64,000 nucleotides of DNA from Planctomycetota bacterium (GTDB taxonomy: Bacteria > Planctomycetota > B15-G4). The notes beneath the pieces were generated by a model. It did not search any database and was not told where the DNA came from. It saw only the letters and a list, made by a program, of their open reading frames with translations. How positions within the stretch are numbered: the first letter of the stretch is position 1; each line of letters starts with the position of its first letter. Of the stretch, positions 1 through 9,126 are shown piece after piece. The stretch spans positions 1-64,000 of the forward strand of contig JAJDEQ010000101.1 in the NCBI GenBank assembly GCA_029259695.1. Direction: 5' to 3'. Made by a program: the position numbers and the translations under genes.

Positions 1-1204
1 CGATGTCGGCGTCCTTGCCCACGGCCAGGGACCCGATGCGATCGGCGGCTCCGAGGATGCGCGCCGCGTCGATCGTGATCGCCGCCAGGGCCCGCTGCGT
101 GCCCAGGCCGTGGGCCGCGGCGACCCCGGCCTCGAAGAGCAGCACGCGCGTCTTGGGCACGTAGCTCTCGAAGCCGCTCTGCAGCGCGATGCGCACACCC
201 GCGTCGGCCAGCAGGCCGGCCGTCTCCATGGAGATGTTGATCGTCTCGGCCTGGTCCCACAGGCCGCCCGAGCGCGCCATGGCCGGGTGCACGATGACCG
301 GGACGTCGGCCGCGGCGATCGCGTCCGCCACCAGGTAGGCCTCGGCGGCACCGTCGAGCACGAGCTTCACGCGGAACTCGTCCGCCAGGCGCAGGGCGGC
401 CAGGATGTCGTGGTAACGGTGCACGGTGACCAGCAGCGGCAGGTCGCCGTCGAGCACGGCGCTGAGCGTCTCCAGTTGCAGGTCCCGGTCGGGGGCCTCG
501 TCAGCGTCGCGCTTGGCCCGGTAGGCCTGGGCGCGCACCAGCTCGCTGCGCAGCATGGCCACGGCCTTGGCGCGCGTGCCGGGGGACTTGCCGTTCTCGC
601 TCGTGGTGGCGCCGGGGCCCAGGGTGACCGCGAGCATGGCTTCGGCGTCGAGCAGCGCATCCTCGAGCACCGGGGGCCAGGTCTTCACCAGCATGGTCTG
701 GCCCGAGATCACGGCGCCGGGACCGTGTCCGGTGTTCACGGTGGTCACGCCCAGGGAGCGCACCCAGTCGACCAGGCGCTCGCGTGGGTTGTACGCGTCG
801 ATGGCGCGCAGCTCGGGCTGGAGCGGGGCACCGGGGTCGAGCTGATCCTGGTCGTGCGCCTGGTTGAACTGGCCCGACAAGCCCACGGTCGTGTGGGCGT
901 CGATCAAACCCGGCGTCACCACTGCCGCATCCCAGACCTGCACGCCGTCGGGCACCGAGGTCCCGGCGGCCGGGCCGACATAGGTGATGCGCGAACCGGA
1001 GAAGACGACCATGCCGTTCGGGATCGGCTCGCCTTCCATGGTGTGCACGATGCGCCCGCGCACGGCGTGCGTGGTGGGGCGCCCCTGCGCGACGAGCTCG
1101 CGCTCGCCGAGCAGCGTGCCGGCGATCAGGGCTGCGCCGAGCAGGGGCGAGATCACGCGGCGGCGGGTGCGCGCGGGCGCGCTGGGTTGGATCGTGGTGT
1201 TCAT
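1..1204 (-). CDS. amidohydrolase-family protein, degenerate paralogue (partial)
   Basis: The 3' part of this gene lies outside the window; 401 codons are visible. After a hydrophobic N-terminal segment (about residues 18-33) the fold follows metal-dependent amidohydrolases of the imidazolonepropionase type, including the closing motif GKDADI common in that family. It resembles the upstream gene throughout, but the usual HxH metal motif reads H104-T-T (DAHTTVGLSG), and the HTDD motif of the paralogue is replaced by QSGFES. Metal binding is therefore probably weakened or lost, so it may be a partner subunit rather than an enzyme. The ATG (1202-1204) overlaps the TGA of the upstream gene as ATGA, which indicates translational coupling in one operon. 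The family call is firm; the substrate is unknown. Confidence 0.8.
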   Translation of the reverse strand, partial: MNTTIQPSAPARTRRRVISPLLGAALIAGTLLGERELVAQGRPTTHAVRGRIVHTMEGEPIPNGMVVFSGSRITYVGPAAGTSVPDGVQVWDAAVVTPGLIDAHTTVGLSGQFNQAHDQDQLDPGAPLQPELRAIDAYNPRERLVDWVRSLGVTTVNTGHGPGAVISGQTMLVKTWPPVLEDALLDAEAMLAVTLGPGATTSENGKSPGTRAKAVAMLRSELVRAQAYRAKRDADEAPDRDLQLETLSAVLDGDLPLLVTVHRYHDILAALRLADEFRVKLVLDGAAEAYLVADAIAAADVPVIVHPAMARSGGLWDQAETINISMETAGLLADAGVRIALQSGFESYVPKTRVLLFEAGVAAAHGLGTQRALAAITIDAARILGAADRIGSLAVGKDADI

Positions 1205-2751
1205 CGGGCACCTCCCGGGCCGAAGCAGCACAGGCCCGCGTAGCGTCTCGGTTCACTGGCCCCGTAGCCGCCCTCGGCGTAGAGCCGGTCGCCGGGGTCG
1301 TCGCGGTCGAAGACCTTGCGGCCGTCCACCCAGGTCTCGAGCACCTGGGCGTAGGTGCTCAGGGGATCGCCCGACATGAGCACGAAATCGGCGTCCTTGC
1401 CCGCCTCGAGCGAGCCCACCCGGTCCTGCATGTCGAGCATGGCCGCGGCCGTGAGCGTCACGGCGGCCAGGGCGCCCTCGCGCGACATGCCGCCGCGCAC
1501 GGCGAGCGCCGCCGAGCGCAGGAACAGGCGCGAGTCGTTGACCGCGTCATCGGTGTGGAACGCCACGGGGATCCCGGCCTGCTCCAGGACGCCGCCGGTC
1601 TCCCAGGCCATGTCGACCGCTTCGAGCTTGCCGCCGGGGCTGTCGATCACGATCAGCGAGCACGGCGGCGAGCCGGCGGCGACGAGCTCGTCGACCACCT
1701 TGTAGGCCTCGCTGACGTGCTGCAGCACCAGCCGGAAACCGAACTCCTGCTGCAGTCGCAACACGGTGACGATGTCGTCGTGGCGGTGAGTGTGGTGGTG
1801 CACCACGCGCTTGCCGTCGAGCACCTCGAGCAGCGCCTCGTTGGCCAGGTCCCGGTCGGGGCCCTTGCCCGCATCGGCGGCGTCGCGCTTGCGCCGGTAC
1901 TCCTGGGCCGCGACGAAGCGGCTGCGCACGATCGCGGCGGACTTGCCGCGCGTCCCGGGGAAGGGCGGGTCGTCCTGGGAGTTCGTGCCGTTGGCCATCT
2001 TCATGCCGCCCATGGGGGCGCCGTCGGCGTCTCGGGCCACGAGTTCGTCGATGGTGTCGACGTCGCGCAGCTTCACGTAGGTCGTCTGGCCGCTCATCAG
2101 GTGGCCCGAGCCCGGCATGATGTTGGCCACGGTGACGCCGCCCGCCTGGGCCCGCTGGATGCTGGCGTGGCGCACGTCGATGGCGTCGTACACACGCACG
2201 TCCGGCTGCATCGGTTCGGACGAGTCGCCGGCCCACGGTTCGCCGACGTGGCTGTGGGTGTCGACCAGACCGGGCATGATCAGCAGCCCGCTCACGTCGC
2301 GCACGCTGGCGCCGTCGGGGATCGGCGTGTCGCCCCGCGCGCCCACCGCGACGATGCGCCCGCCGTCCACGACGAGCACGCCGTCGGCGATCTCGGGCCC
2401 GGCGATGGGCAGCACGCGCGCCCCGACGAAGGCGCGCAGGCCGCCGCCGGCGCGTTCGGGGTCGAGCAGGTCGCTGCTGTCGGCGCCGTTGTCGGCGCCG
2501 CGCCGCGCCGCCGCCGTGAGTCGGGTGACGTCGGCCAGCTCGGCCGTGGCCCGCGCCTGGGCCTGGGCCTGGGCCTGGAGCGCCAGCACCCGGTCGGCCT
2601 CTCGGGCCCGCTCGGCGTGGGCGCAAGCCGTCGCGCAGCCGAGCAGCGCCAGCACGGCGAGCGGGTTGACCCAACGTGGTGCGCTTGCTCGTGGAGGGCG
2701 GTCGCGCCGTCCCGCTGCGCGCCGCGCTCGACCCGTGATGCCTGCGGTCAT
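1201..2751 (-). CDS. metal-dependent amidohydrolase lipoprotein
   Basis: A 516-aa amidohydrolase-superfamily protein. Residues 31-39 form a hydrophobic segment ending LALLGC, a plausible lipobox with Cys39 as lipidation site, so the enzyme is likely exported and membrane-anchored. A short Gln/Ala repeat (residues 59-67) follows. Catalytic-type motifs are intact: HSH at 166-168 within GLVDTHSHVG, a His-rich HHHTHRHDD segment, and HTDD near the C-terminus. The C-terminal GKDADFVLM motif is typical of imidazolonepropionase-like members. The ATG at 2751 was chosen over an upstream in-frame start because the signal region begins there; the leader before it is purine-rich (GGGGACGAGC). It is coupled by ATGA to the downstream degenerate paralogue. 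Members act on cyclic amides or dipeptides; the substrate cannot be told from sequence. Confidence 0.85.
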   Translation of the reverse strand: MTAGITGRARRAAGRRDRPPRASAPRWVNPLAVLALLGCATACAHAERAREADRVLALQAQAQAQARATAELADVTRLTAAARRGADNGADSSDLLDPERAGGGLRAFVGARVLPIAGPEIADGVLVVDGGRIVAVGARGDTPIPDGASVRDVSGLLIMPGLVDTHSHVGEPWAGDSSEPMQPDVRVYDAIDVRHASIQRAQAGGVTVANIMPGSGHLMSGQTTYVKLRDVDTIDELVARDADGAPMGGMKMANGTNSQDDPPFPGTRGKSAAIVRSRFVAAQEYRRKRDAADAGKGPDRDLANEALLEVLDGKRVVHHHTHRHDDIVTVLRLQQEFGFRLVLQHVSEAYKVVDELVAAGSPPCSLIVIDSPGGKLEAVDMAWETGGVLEQAGIPVAFHTDDAVNDSRLFLRSAALAVRGGMSREGALAAVTLTAAAMLDMQDRVGSLEAGKDADFVLMSGDPLSTYAQVLETWVDGRKVFDRDDPGDRLYAEGGYGASEPRRYAGLCCFGPGGAR

Positions 2752-2929
2752 GCTCGTCCCCTGGGGCAGGAGTGGTGACGGTCGGTGTGCACGACGGCGC
2801 CCTGCCCGGGCGGCCCTCGCGAGCCGGTTGTCGCGGTCGCGGCGGCGGTGAACGAAGCGTTCCGGTGCGGCGACGAGCGCGAGCGGCACAGGCTAGCCTA
2901 TGGGAACGACGGCCGGGAAGCGTGGCACC

Positions 2930-3901
2930 TCAGTGCCCGATGTCGAGCAGGACCTTGAGCACGCCGCGTGTGCCGGCGGCGGCCAGCGCGTCGAGCGCGT
3001 CGCCCAGATCGCGCCGCGCGTGGATCAAGGCCTGCACCGGGACCCGTCCCTCGGCCAGCAGGCGCAGCGCCGGGCCGAAGCGTCCACAGCGCGAGCCCTG
3101 GAGCCGGTGCTCGTTCACCACGAACGGGGCCAGGTCCACGGAGACCGGGAGTTCGCTCGTGGTCTTGAGCACGATCGTGCCGCCCGGGACCACGTGGGGC
3201 GCGAGGCGGGCCAGGACGTCCGGGTGCCCGGTGGCTTCCACCGCGAGGTCGAACGCGGGCGGTGTGCCGTGGGCCCGGCCGTCGCCGGGGCCGTCGAGCA
3301 TCTCGGTCACGAGTTCGGCGCCGTTCGGGAGCATGTCCCGGCGCTCGGGATGGTGTCCGGCCAGCGTGACCCGCGCGCCCGCCAGGCTGAGCGTCCAGGC
3401 GCACAACAGGCCGAGGCGGCCGTCGCCCGCCACCAGCGCGCGAGCGCCGTTCACGTCGAGCTGTTCGGTGATCTGGTTCGCGGCCGCCAGCGGCTCCACG
3501 AACACGGCGGCGTCGGTGCTGACGTCGTCGGGCACTGCGTGCAGGTTCCCCGTAGGCAACGACAGCTGCTCGGCGAACGCGCCCGCCCGGCCCAGGATGC
3601 CCAGCACGGTGCGCGCCGGACAGTGACGCGGATCGCCCGAGCGGCACCGGGGGCATTCGCCGCAGCCCGCGTTGATCTCGCCGACCACCCGGCGCCCCGC
3701 GAGCGGACCGTCCAGGGCGCGTCCCACGAACTCGTGTCCCGGCACACCGCGGAAGTCCATGTAGCCCCGGGACAGGGCCAGGTCGGTGGCGCACACGCCG
3801 GCGCGCAGAACGGCGACGCGGGTCTCGTCCGCAGCCGGCGCGGGCGCGGGCAGGTCGTCGCGGATCGTGACCTGTCCGCCGTCGAAGTGCACGCCTTGCA
3901 T
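2930..3901 (-). CDS. zinc-binding MDR alcohol dehydrogenase
   Basis: A 323-aa medium-chain dehydrogenase/reductase, slightly shorter than the usual 340-350 aa. Catalytic zinc ligands are visible as C37 (GVCATD) and H56-E57 (GHEFVG). The structural zinc lobe has C80, C83, C86 and C94 (CGECPRCRSGDPRHC). A Rossmann nucleotide motif reads GDGRLG. The family oxidises alcohols, sugars or amino-alcohols with NAD(P). It starts 8 bases after the CoA-binding-protein gene, so the two are probably one transcript. The spacing suggests shared expression, but no pathway can be assigned. Threonine or sorbitol dehydrogenase-like specificity is possible. Confidence 0.85.
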   Translation of the reverse strand: MQGVHFDGGQVTIRDDLPAPAPAADETRVAVLRAGVCATDLALSRGYMDFRGVPGHEFVGRALDGPLAGRRVVGEINAGCGECPRCRSGDPRHCPARTVLGILGRAGAFAEQLSLPTGNLHAVPDDVSTDAAVFVEPLAAANQITEQLDVNGARALVAGDGRLGLLCAWTLSLAGARVTLAGHHPERRDMLPNGAELVTEMLDGPGDGRAHGTPPAFDLAVEATGHPDVLARLAPHVVPGGTIVLKTTSELPVSVDLAPFVVNEHRLQGSRCGRFGPALRLLAEGRVPVQALIHARRDLGDALDALAAAGTRGVLKVLLDIGH

Positions 3902-3909
3902 GGGCTGTC

Positions 3910-4278
3910 TCAGAGTGCCGCGGGGCTCACGCCGATGGCCACGATGGCGCAGTCGTCGAGGGGCTCGAGTCCCAGCTCTCGCGCCCGGGCGGTGAGTTCC
4001 GGGCTACCCGCGCCCGGGTTGACGAAGAAGTCGCCGTGCTCGACGGCGGCCAGGTCCTCGAGGATCGTCAAGCCCACGTGGGGCGGCAGGTACAACGCCA
4101 CGCGATCGAGCGGGCAGGGCACGTCGCGCAGCGAGGCAAACACGCGGCAACCCTCGATCGACTCCTCGCTCGGGTGCACCGGGAACACGTCCCAGCCCTT
4201 CTGGAGGTAGGCCCGCACGGCCTTGTTGCCGAACTTCCGCTGCTGGCGCGACGCGCCGACGATGGCGATGGAGGGCAT
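3910..4278 (-). CDS. CoA-binding domain protein (Rossmann fold)
   Basis: A 122-aa single-domain protein. It opens with SIAIVGASRQQRKFGN, the glycine-rich nucleotide loop typical of the CoA-binding domain family related to succinyl-CoA synthetase alpha subunits. Later landmarks match the small stand-alone members: VFPVHPSEESIEG, a DRVALYLPP strand, and the FFVNPGAGSPEL segment. The ATG at 4278 was chosen because the preceding AGAGGT is a good ribosome-binding site and the domain begins immediately after it; longer in-frame extensions upstream have no recognisable content. It heads a two-gene operon with the MDR dehydrogenase. It shares a roughly 100-bp divergent promoter region with the GT39-type gene. 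The function in this family is poorly defined. Confidence 0.85.
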   Translation of the reverse strand: MPSIAIVGASRQQRKFGNKAVRAYLQKGWDVFPVHPSEESIEGCRVFASLRDVPCPLDRVALYLPPHVGLTILEDLAAVEHGDFFVNPGAGSPELTARARELGLEPLDDCAIVAIGVSPAAL

Positions 4279-4378
4279 CTGCTGTGGACCTCTGCTGCTG
4301 GCTGGCGGGTGGCTCGCATGCGAGCATGGCGGCGTGGAGCCCGCCGACCGATCAGATCGTCCCCCGCCGCTGAGCGGG

Positions 4379-6244
4379 ATGCAACGGGGGGCGGTGGCCC
4401 TGCTGCTCGCGACCTTCGCCGGGCTGGCCACCTGGGGCGCGTGGAGCAAGTCGGAGACGTACGACGAGCCCATGTACATCTTCACGGCGTACAGCTACGT
4501 CGTGACCGGCGACCTGTCGCTCAACCGCGAGCACCCGCCCCTGGCCAAGTACCTGATGGGCCTGCCGCTGCTGCTGCTCGACCTGCAGCTCCCGGACGAT
4601 TACCAGCAGCGCCCCGGGTTCCCGTTCGCGTTCATCAGCCACCAGCCGAACGCCGACCACCACTGGATCCTGTTCCTGGCGCGCATGCCGGGAGTGCTGC
4701 TGGGGCTGCTGCTCGGGCTGTACGTGTTGCAGTGGGGGCGCTGGGCCTTCGGCAACGGGGCGGGGCTCGTCGCGCTGTTGCTGTACGCGCTCAACCCCAA
4801 CATCCTGGCCCACTGCCGGGTGGCGGCCAACGACTTCGCGGTGACCACGTTCATCTTCGCCGCGTCGTTCCACGTCTGGCGCTGGCTGGACAGGGGCAGC
4901 CGGCGCAGCCTCGCGCTGGGCTCGCTCACGTTGGGCTGCGCCCTGGGCAGCAAGCTCACGGCCCTGGTGCTGCTGCCGATCATCGGCGTGATCGTGCTGG
5001 TGGTGGCCATCGCCCGGCGGCGACCGGTGCTGGTGGGCCAGGCGTTCCTGGCCCTGTTCGGCGCGGCCGGCGTGCTCTGGCTGCTGTACATGGGCGAGGC
5101 CCGATCGCTCGACCACGCCCGCCAGCACGCGCGCTTCATCGCCCGGGGTGAGACGGACGTGGTCTTCGCGCCGCCCGAGGGCGCCGACGTGTCACCGATC
5201 GAGACGACGCTCGAAGGCGTGTTCGGCGCCGACACGCCGATCCCGCTGCTGAGCTTCATCAAGGGCTTCGACCACCAGACGCACCACACCCGGGCCGGTC
5301 ACCTGACCTACTTCTGGGGGCAGATCAGCTCCGACGGCTTCTGGAACTTCTACCTCGTCTCGTGGCTGATCAAGAACCCCGAGGCGTTCTCGTTGCTGAT
5401 CCTGCTGGGGCTCGCCGCGCTGCGACGCACCTGGCGCGGTGGTGTGCACGAAGCCTGCCTGTACGTCTTCGTGATCAGCCAGTTCCTGCTGTTCAGCACG
5501 GCCAAGGTGCAGCTCGGCTTCAAGTACATCCTGCCGGTGGTGCCGTTCCTGTGCGTTGCGGCCGCTCGGGTCTTGGCGGTCGGCCGCGAGACGGGGCGGG
5601 GCGCCTGCCCCGGTGCACTCGAACGTGTGTGCGGCGCTGTCGCCGTGGTCGGACTCGGGGTGGGCGGCGCGCTGCTGCTCCACGACGGGGGGCCCCGGGG
5701 TTTCCTGTGGCTCGGCATGAGTGGCTGCGTGTTCATCGCGCTCGAGATCGTGCTGGCCACCGAGCGACGCCCCACGCCCTGGCGCCAGGGGATCGCCCTG
5801 CTGCTGGCTTGGGCGGCCGCTTCAGGGCTCTGGTACCAGCCCGACAACCTGATGTACTTCAACGGTTGGGCGGGCGGCCCCGACAACGGCCACACCTACT
5901 CCGTGATCGGCGACGACTGGGGTCAGGACACCGCCGGCCTCGGCCGCTGGATGGACGAGCAGGGCCTCGACCACATCTACTACGACTACTACGGCACCGC
6001 CGATCCCGAGACCTGGGGCGTGCGTTCCACGCCGACCTTCGCCCACCCCAGGGCGTTCGAACCGATCGAGGGTCTGGTCGCCGTGCACGTCACCGCGCTC
6101 ATGCGCCAGGCCCCGCGCTACGATTTCTGGCTCGGCGAGCTGGAGCCGATCCACAAGATCGGCCACACGATCTTCATCTACGACGTGACGGAGGAGCAGC
6201 GCGTCGACGCGCTGTTCAACACGCCCCGCGGCGAGGGGCGCTGA
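4379..6244 (+). CDS. GT39-type multi-pass glycosyltransferase
   Basis: A 621-aa polytopic membrane protein. The N-terminal membrane segment is followed by a luminal loop carrying an acidic YDEPMY motif and an REHPPL motif, the layout of dolichyl-phosphate-mannose--protein mannosyltransferases and ArnT-like transferases (GT39/GT83), where the Asp-Glu pair is catalytic. About ten hydrophobic segments follow, then a C-terminal periplasmic domain. It probably moves a sugar from a polyprenyl-phosphate carrier to a protein or glycan outside the membrane. The ATG at 4379 is the first start directly before the hydrophobic region, but its ribosome site is weak and a GTG at 4334 is possible. GT2 polyprenol-phosphate sugar synthases nearby could supply its donor. 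Confidence 0.8.
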   Translation: MQRGAVALLLATFAGLATWGAWSKSETYDEPMYIFTAYSYVVTGDLSLNREHPPLAKYLMGLPLLLLDLQLPDDYQQRPGFPFAFISHQPNADHHWILFLARMPGVLLGLLLGLYVLQWGRWAFGNGAGLVALLLYALNPNILAHCRVAANDFAVTTFIFAASFHVWRWLDRGSRRSLALGSLTLGCALGSKLTALVLLPIIGVIVLVVAIARRRPVLVGQAFLALFGAAGVLWLLYMGEARSLDHARQHARFIARGETDVVFAPPEGADVSPIETTLEGVFGADTPIPLLSFIKGFDHQTHHTRAGHLTYFWGQISSDGFWNFYLVSWLIKNPEAFSLLILLGLAALRRTWRGGVHEACLYVFVISQFLLFSTAKVQLGFKYILPVVPFLCVAAARVLAVGRETGRGACPGALERVCGAVAVVGLGVGGALLLHDGGPRGFLWLGMSGCVFIALEIVLATERRPTPWRQGIALLLAWAAASGLWYQPDNLMYFNGWAGGPDNGHTYSVIGDDWGQDTAGLGRWMDEQGLDHIYYDYYGTADPETWGVRSTPTFAHPRAFEPIEGLVAVHVTALMRQAPRYDFWLGELEPIHKIGHTIFIYDVTEEQRVDALFNTPRGEGR

Positions 6245-6265
6245 CGCAAGCAGCCCGTGCGGCAG

Positions 6266-7588
6266 CTAGTGCGTGGTGCAGTCGGTGCGCCAGGCGTCGA
6301 GGTGGCGCAGCATGGCGCTGGTGACGTCCGGCGCGTTGCGGGCGCGGTTGAGCTGCTCGGTGGGGTCTTCGGTGAGCGAGTACAGCTCGGTGCGCTCCGG
6401 GTTGTCGTCGGGGGCGATCAGCTTGATGTTGGCCGCCCGGGCAGCGGAGGCCGGGCGCGCCGAGCCGAGTTCACCGCGGGGGCTGTGCAGGCCCCGGGAG
6501 AACACCCGCGCGTTCGTCTCGTACTGGTTGGTGATGTCGAGGTCGAGGGACTTGCCGCAGGCCTCGGTCCACTCGGCCCGCGGGCCGCGCTTGAGCACCA
6601 GCTTCACGAGCGTGGGGGCCACGTCCACCGAGTGCACCATGCGCATCAGCTCCAGGCCGCGCACGTACTGGGCCGGCAGGCGCAGCAGCAGCGGCACGCG
6701 GATCGAGTACTCGTAGAGATCCACGCCGTGGGTGAAGGCGACGCCCGGTCGCTCGGCCAGGCGCTCCCCGCGGGTCCCGGTGATGCAGACCGTCATGGTG
6801 TGCAGCTGCATGCTCTGCTCGAGCTGGGCGAGCAGCGCGCCGATGGACCGGTCGAGCTGGAGCAGGGCGGCGTCGTAGCGCGCCGACATCCAGTCCAGTT
6901 CCGTCTGGCTCCACCCGGCCTCGCGCTGCCACGCCGCGTCGATGCGTTCGACGACGTCCGGGCCCGCGCCGAACCCGGCGGGCACGGCGGCATCGAAGGC
7001 GTTCACGTCGACGCCGTCGCCGCCGTACGGGCGCAGCAGGTCGGGCAGGTCCAGCCACACGAACCAGTTCGCGGAGGGCGACTCGGTGATGGCGGCCATG
7101 GCGCGCGTCACCAGTTCGTCCGAGGACGTGCCGGGGGGCAGGGTCTCGTAGCGGGCGAAACCCTGGTCGAGGCCCGCGTCGGCGAGGTCGGGGTCGGAGA
7201 CCAGCGCCACGTTGTGGTAGCCGGCTCCGGCCAGGCGCTCGGCCAGGGTCTCGACCCGGCCCGGGAGGCGCTTCTCGGCGCTCAGGATGCCCGAGCGCTC
7301 GGGGGCCAGGGCGCTGTGGATCGCGGCCGCGCTCGCGCGCGAGTCGTTGCTCGACGCGTAGCTCTCGGGGAACGACACGCCGTGGTGGGCGAGATCGTCG
7401 AGCACCGGCGTCGTCTCGCGCCCGTAGCCCAGGTGATGGATGCGGTCGGCGCGCAGTCCGGGGACGGTGATCAGCAGCAGGGGCGAGTGGAGCTGGCGCG
7501 GGACGACCGGCAGCTCGCTGCGGCCGGGCAGCAGCCACGGTTGCAGCAGCGAACCGAGGGGAAAGGCCAGGGCTGTGGCCCACAGCAC
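6266..7588 (-). CDS. degenerate sulfatase-superfamily membrane protein
   Basis: A protein of about 440 aa with an N-terminal hydrophobic anchor and an alkaline-phosphatase/sulfatase fold, recognisable from LLLITVPGLRADRIHHLGYG, a YDAALLQLD helix, PLLLRLP and a C-terminal ELYSLTEDP. Key residues are missing: the metal Asp after ITL is replaced by Pro-Gly, the CxPSR or TxPSH nucleophile motif reads NDSRAS, and the ADHGE metal motif reads TGTRGER. It is thus probably not a hydrolase and may act as a partner of the intact enzyme upstream. The first in-frame start is GTG 7588; an open frame continues upstream across RRWTLV, so a non-standard earlier start is possible. It is the last gene of the minus glycan operon. 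Confidence 0.75.
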   Translation of the reverse strand: MLWATALAFPLGSLLQPWLLPGRSELPVVPRQLHSPLLLITVPGLRADRIHHLGYGRETTPVLDDLAHHGVSFPESYASSNDSRASAAAIHSALAPERSGILSAEKRLPGRVETLAERLAGAGYHNVALVSDPDLADAGLDQGFARYETLPPGTSSDELVTRAMAAITESPSANWFVWLDLPDLLRPYGGDGVDVNAFDAAVPAGFGAGPDVVERIDAAWQREAGWSQTELDWMSARYDAALLQLDRSIGALLAQLEQSMQLHTMTVCITGTRGERLAERPGVAFTHGVDLYEYSIRVPLLLRLPAQYVRGLELMRMVHSVDVAPTLVKLVLKRGPRAEWTEACGKSLDLDITNQYETNARVFSRGLHSPRGELGSARPASAARAANIKLIAPDDNPERTELYSLTEDPTEQLNRARNAPDVTSAMLRHLDAWRTDCTTH

Positions 7589-7653
7589 CAGCGTCCAGCG
7601 CCGGGTGGTCGTGCCGTTGGCGTTCGCGCCGCTGGTGCTCGTGCCGGGCGTGC

Positions 7654-9126
7654 TCAGTTGCCGTCCTCGTCCAGGTAGCCGATCTGGCGCAGCAACTCCC
7701 GGGTGGCGTCGTCCAGCTCGGACGGCGTGCCGTCGGTGGCCTTGAGGTGCAGCACGTGGTCCCGGTACGCGTTCACCAGCCGGTCGAAGTTCTGCTCTTG
7801 CTCCTGCGCCACGTCGGTGTGCTCGTCGCCCACGGCGAAGAGCTGGAACTGGCCCCGGTCCATGTTGTGCACGAGCTTGTGGGTCTTCGTGCGCAGCATG
7901 CGCTTGCGGTCCCGTTCGCGTTGCACGTCGGCTTCGGCGGGCTGCGGGTCCTCGCCGCTGCGGTCACGTCCCATGCGGTCGGCGAAGACGAAGTCGCGCG
8001 GCAGGGTGCGCCCGCCGAGCACGGGCACCAGGCTCAACCCGGAGAACTCGCGGGCGTCGAGCGCCGCGCGCACGGCCGCGTCGCCGGTTGCGTCGCCGCT
8101 CACGTCGATGCCGGCCAGCTCCAGCAGCGTGGGCAGCAGGTCCACGCCCTGCACCAGGGCGTCACGGCGCTCGCCGGCACGTTCGGCGCCGGGCAGGCGC
8201 ACGAGCAGGGGTACGTGGATGTTGGCGTCCACCAGGTGCGGGTCGTGGGAGAACCACTCCTCTTCGTATTCGTCGAGGACTTCACCATGGTCGGCGGTGA
8301 TGACCACGATCGTGTGTTCGAGCACGCCGCTGGCGCGCAGCTCGTCGAGCAGGGCGCCGATCTGTTCGTCCAGATAGGCGAGCCCGCCGTCGTAGCGATC
8401 CTTGATGAACGTGGCCTGTTCGCTGCTGATCTGCGACTGCACCATGGGGCGCCCGGGTCGTCGTCGGGGCGGCACCTGGTACCAGGCCTCGGTGTCGCCC
8501 ACCGAGAGATCGTCGAAGTCGCTGTAGCGGCGGGCCCACTGCTCGCCCTGACGCGCGAAGACACGGTGGGCGTCGTAGTAGTGCAGCCAGGCGAAGAAGG
8601 GCCGCTCGTCGTCGGCCGTGAGCCGCGGCAGGGCCCGGGCGTTGATCGCCGGCGCGTCACCGAGGCGCACGCCCCCGGGGATGTTCTCGTGGGGGATGTC
8701 CAGCGTCTCCTGGAAGCCGCGCTCCAGGCCGAGGATGAACAGCGTCTTGAGCGGCGACACGGCGAAGGTGCGGTAGCCGGCGGCCGTGAACAGTTCGCCC
8801 GCCGTGGGCACGTCGGCCAGTTTCTGGCTCCAGTGCATGAGCCCGTGCTCGCTGGGGTAGAGCGAGGTCAGCAGCGAGGCGTGGGAGGGGGGCGTGAACG
8901 AGCTGTTGGCGAAGGCCTGTTCGAAGACCACGCACTCCCGGGCGAAGGCGTCGAGGTTCGGTGTGGCGTCGCGGGCGTCGTAGCCGTAGGCGCCCAGGCG
9001 GTCGGCGCGCACGGTGTCGAGGGTGATCAACAGCACGTTGGGTCGGCGTCCGTTGGCGCCGGTGTCGCCGCAGGCGCTGAGCAGCGCCAAGCACAGCGTC
9101 CCGAGGAAGACGCGGCAGGGGGCCAT
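7654..9126 (-). CDS. sulfatase-superfamily hydrolase/transferase, Thr nucleophile, lipoprotein
   Basis: A 490-aa alkaline-phosphatase-fold enzyme. The signal peptide ends LLSAC, a lipobox with Cys19, so it is probably lipid-anchored outside the cytoplasm. Metal residues lie in VLLITLDTVRADRLG (Asp37) and in TADHGE. The nucleophile motif is FTPPSHASLLTS, placing Thr78 where classical sulfatases have the formylglycine Cys or Ser, so maturation by formylglycine enzyme is not expected. Thr-type members include phosphodiesterases and phosphoethanolamine/phosphoglycerol transferases, so the name sulfatase does not settle the reaction. The C-terminal LLRQIGYL motif recurs in the enzyme at 24982-26946. 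ATG 9126 was chosen because TGATG overlaps the GT2 stop. Confidence 0.85.
   Translation of the reverse strand: MAPCRVFLGTLCLALLSACGDTGANGRRPNVLLITLDTVRADRLGAYGYDARDATPNLDAFARECVVFEQAFANSSFTPPSHASLLTSLYPSEHGLMHWSQKLADVPTAGELFTAAGYRTFAVSPLKTLFILGLERGFQETLDIPHENIPGGVRLGDAPAINARALPRLTADDERPFFAWLHYYDAHRVFARQGEQWARRYSDFDDLSVGDTEAWYQVPPRRRPGRPMVQSQISSEQATFIKDRYDGGLAYLDEQIGALLDELRASGVLEHTIVVITADHGEVLDEYEEEWFSHDPHLVDANIHVPLLVRLPGAERAGERRDALVQGVDLLPTLLELAGIDVSGDATGDAAVRAALDAREFSGLSLVPVLGGRTLPRDFVFADRMGRDRSGEDPQPAEADVQRERDRKRMLRTKTHKLVHNMDRGQFQLFAVGDEHTDVAQEQEQNFDRLVNAYRDHVLHLKATDGTPSELDDATRELLRQIGYLDEDGN

Noticed and set aside
501..1256. A 251-codon minus frame overlapping the first amidohydrolase
   Set aside because: It is a shadow in another frame; the frame from ATG 1204 carries the continuous amidohydrolase sequence.
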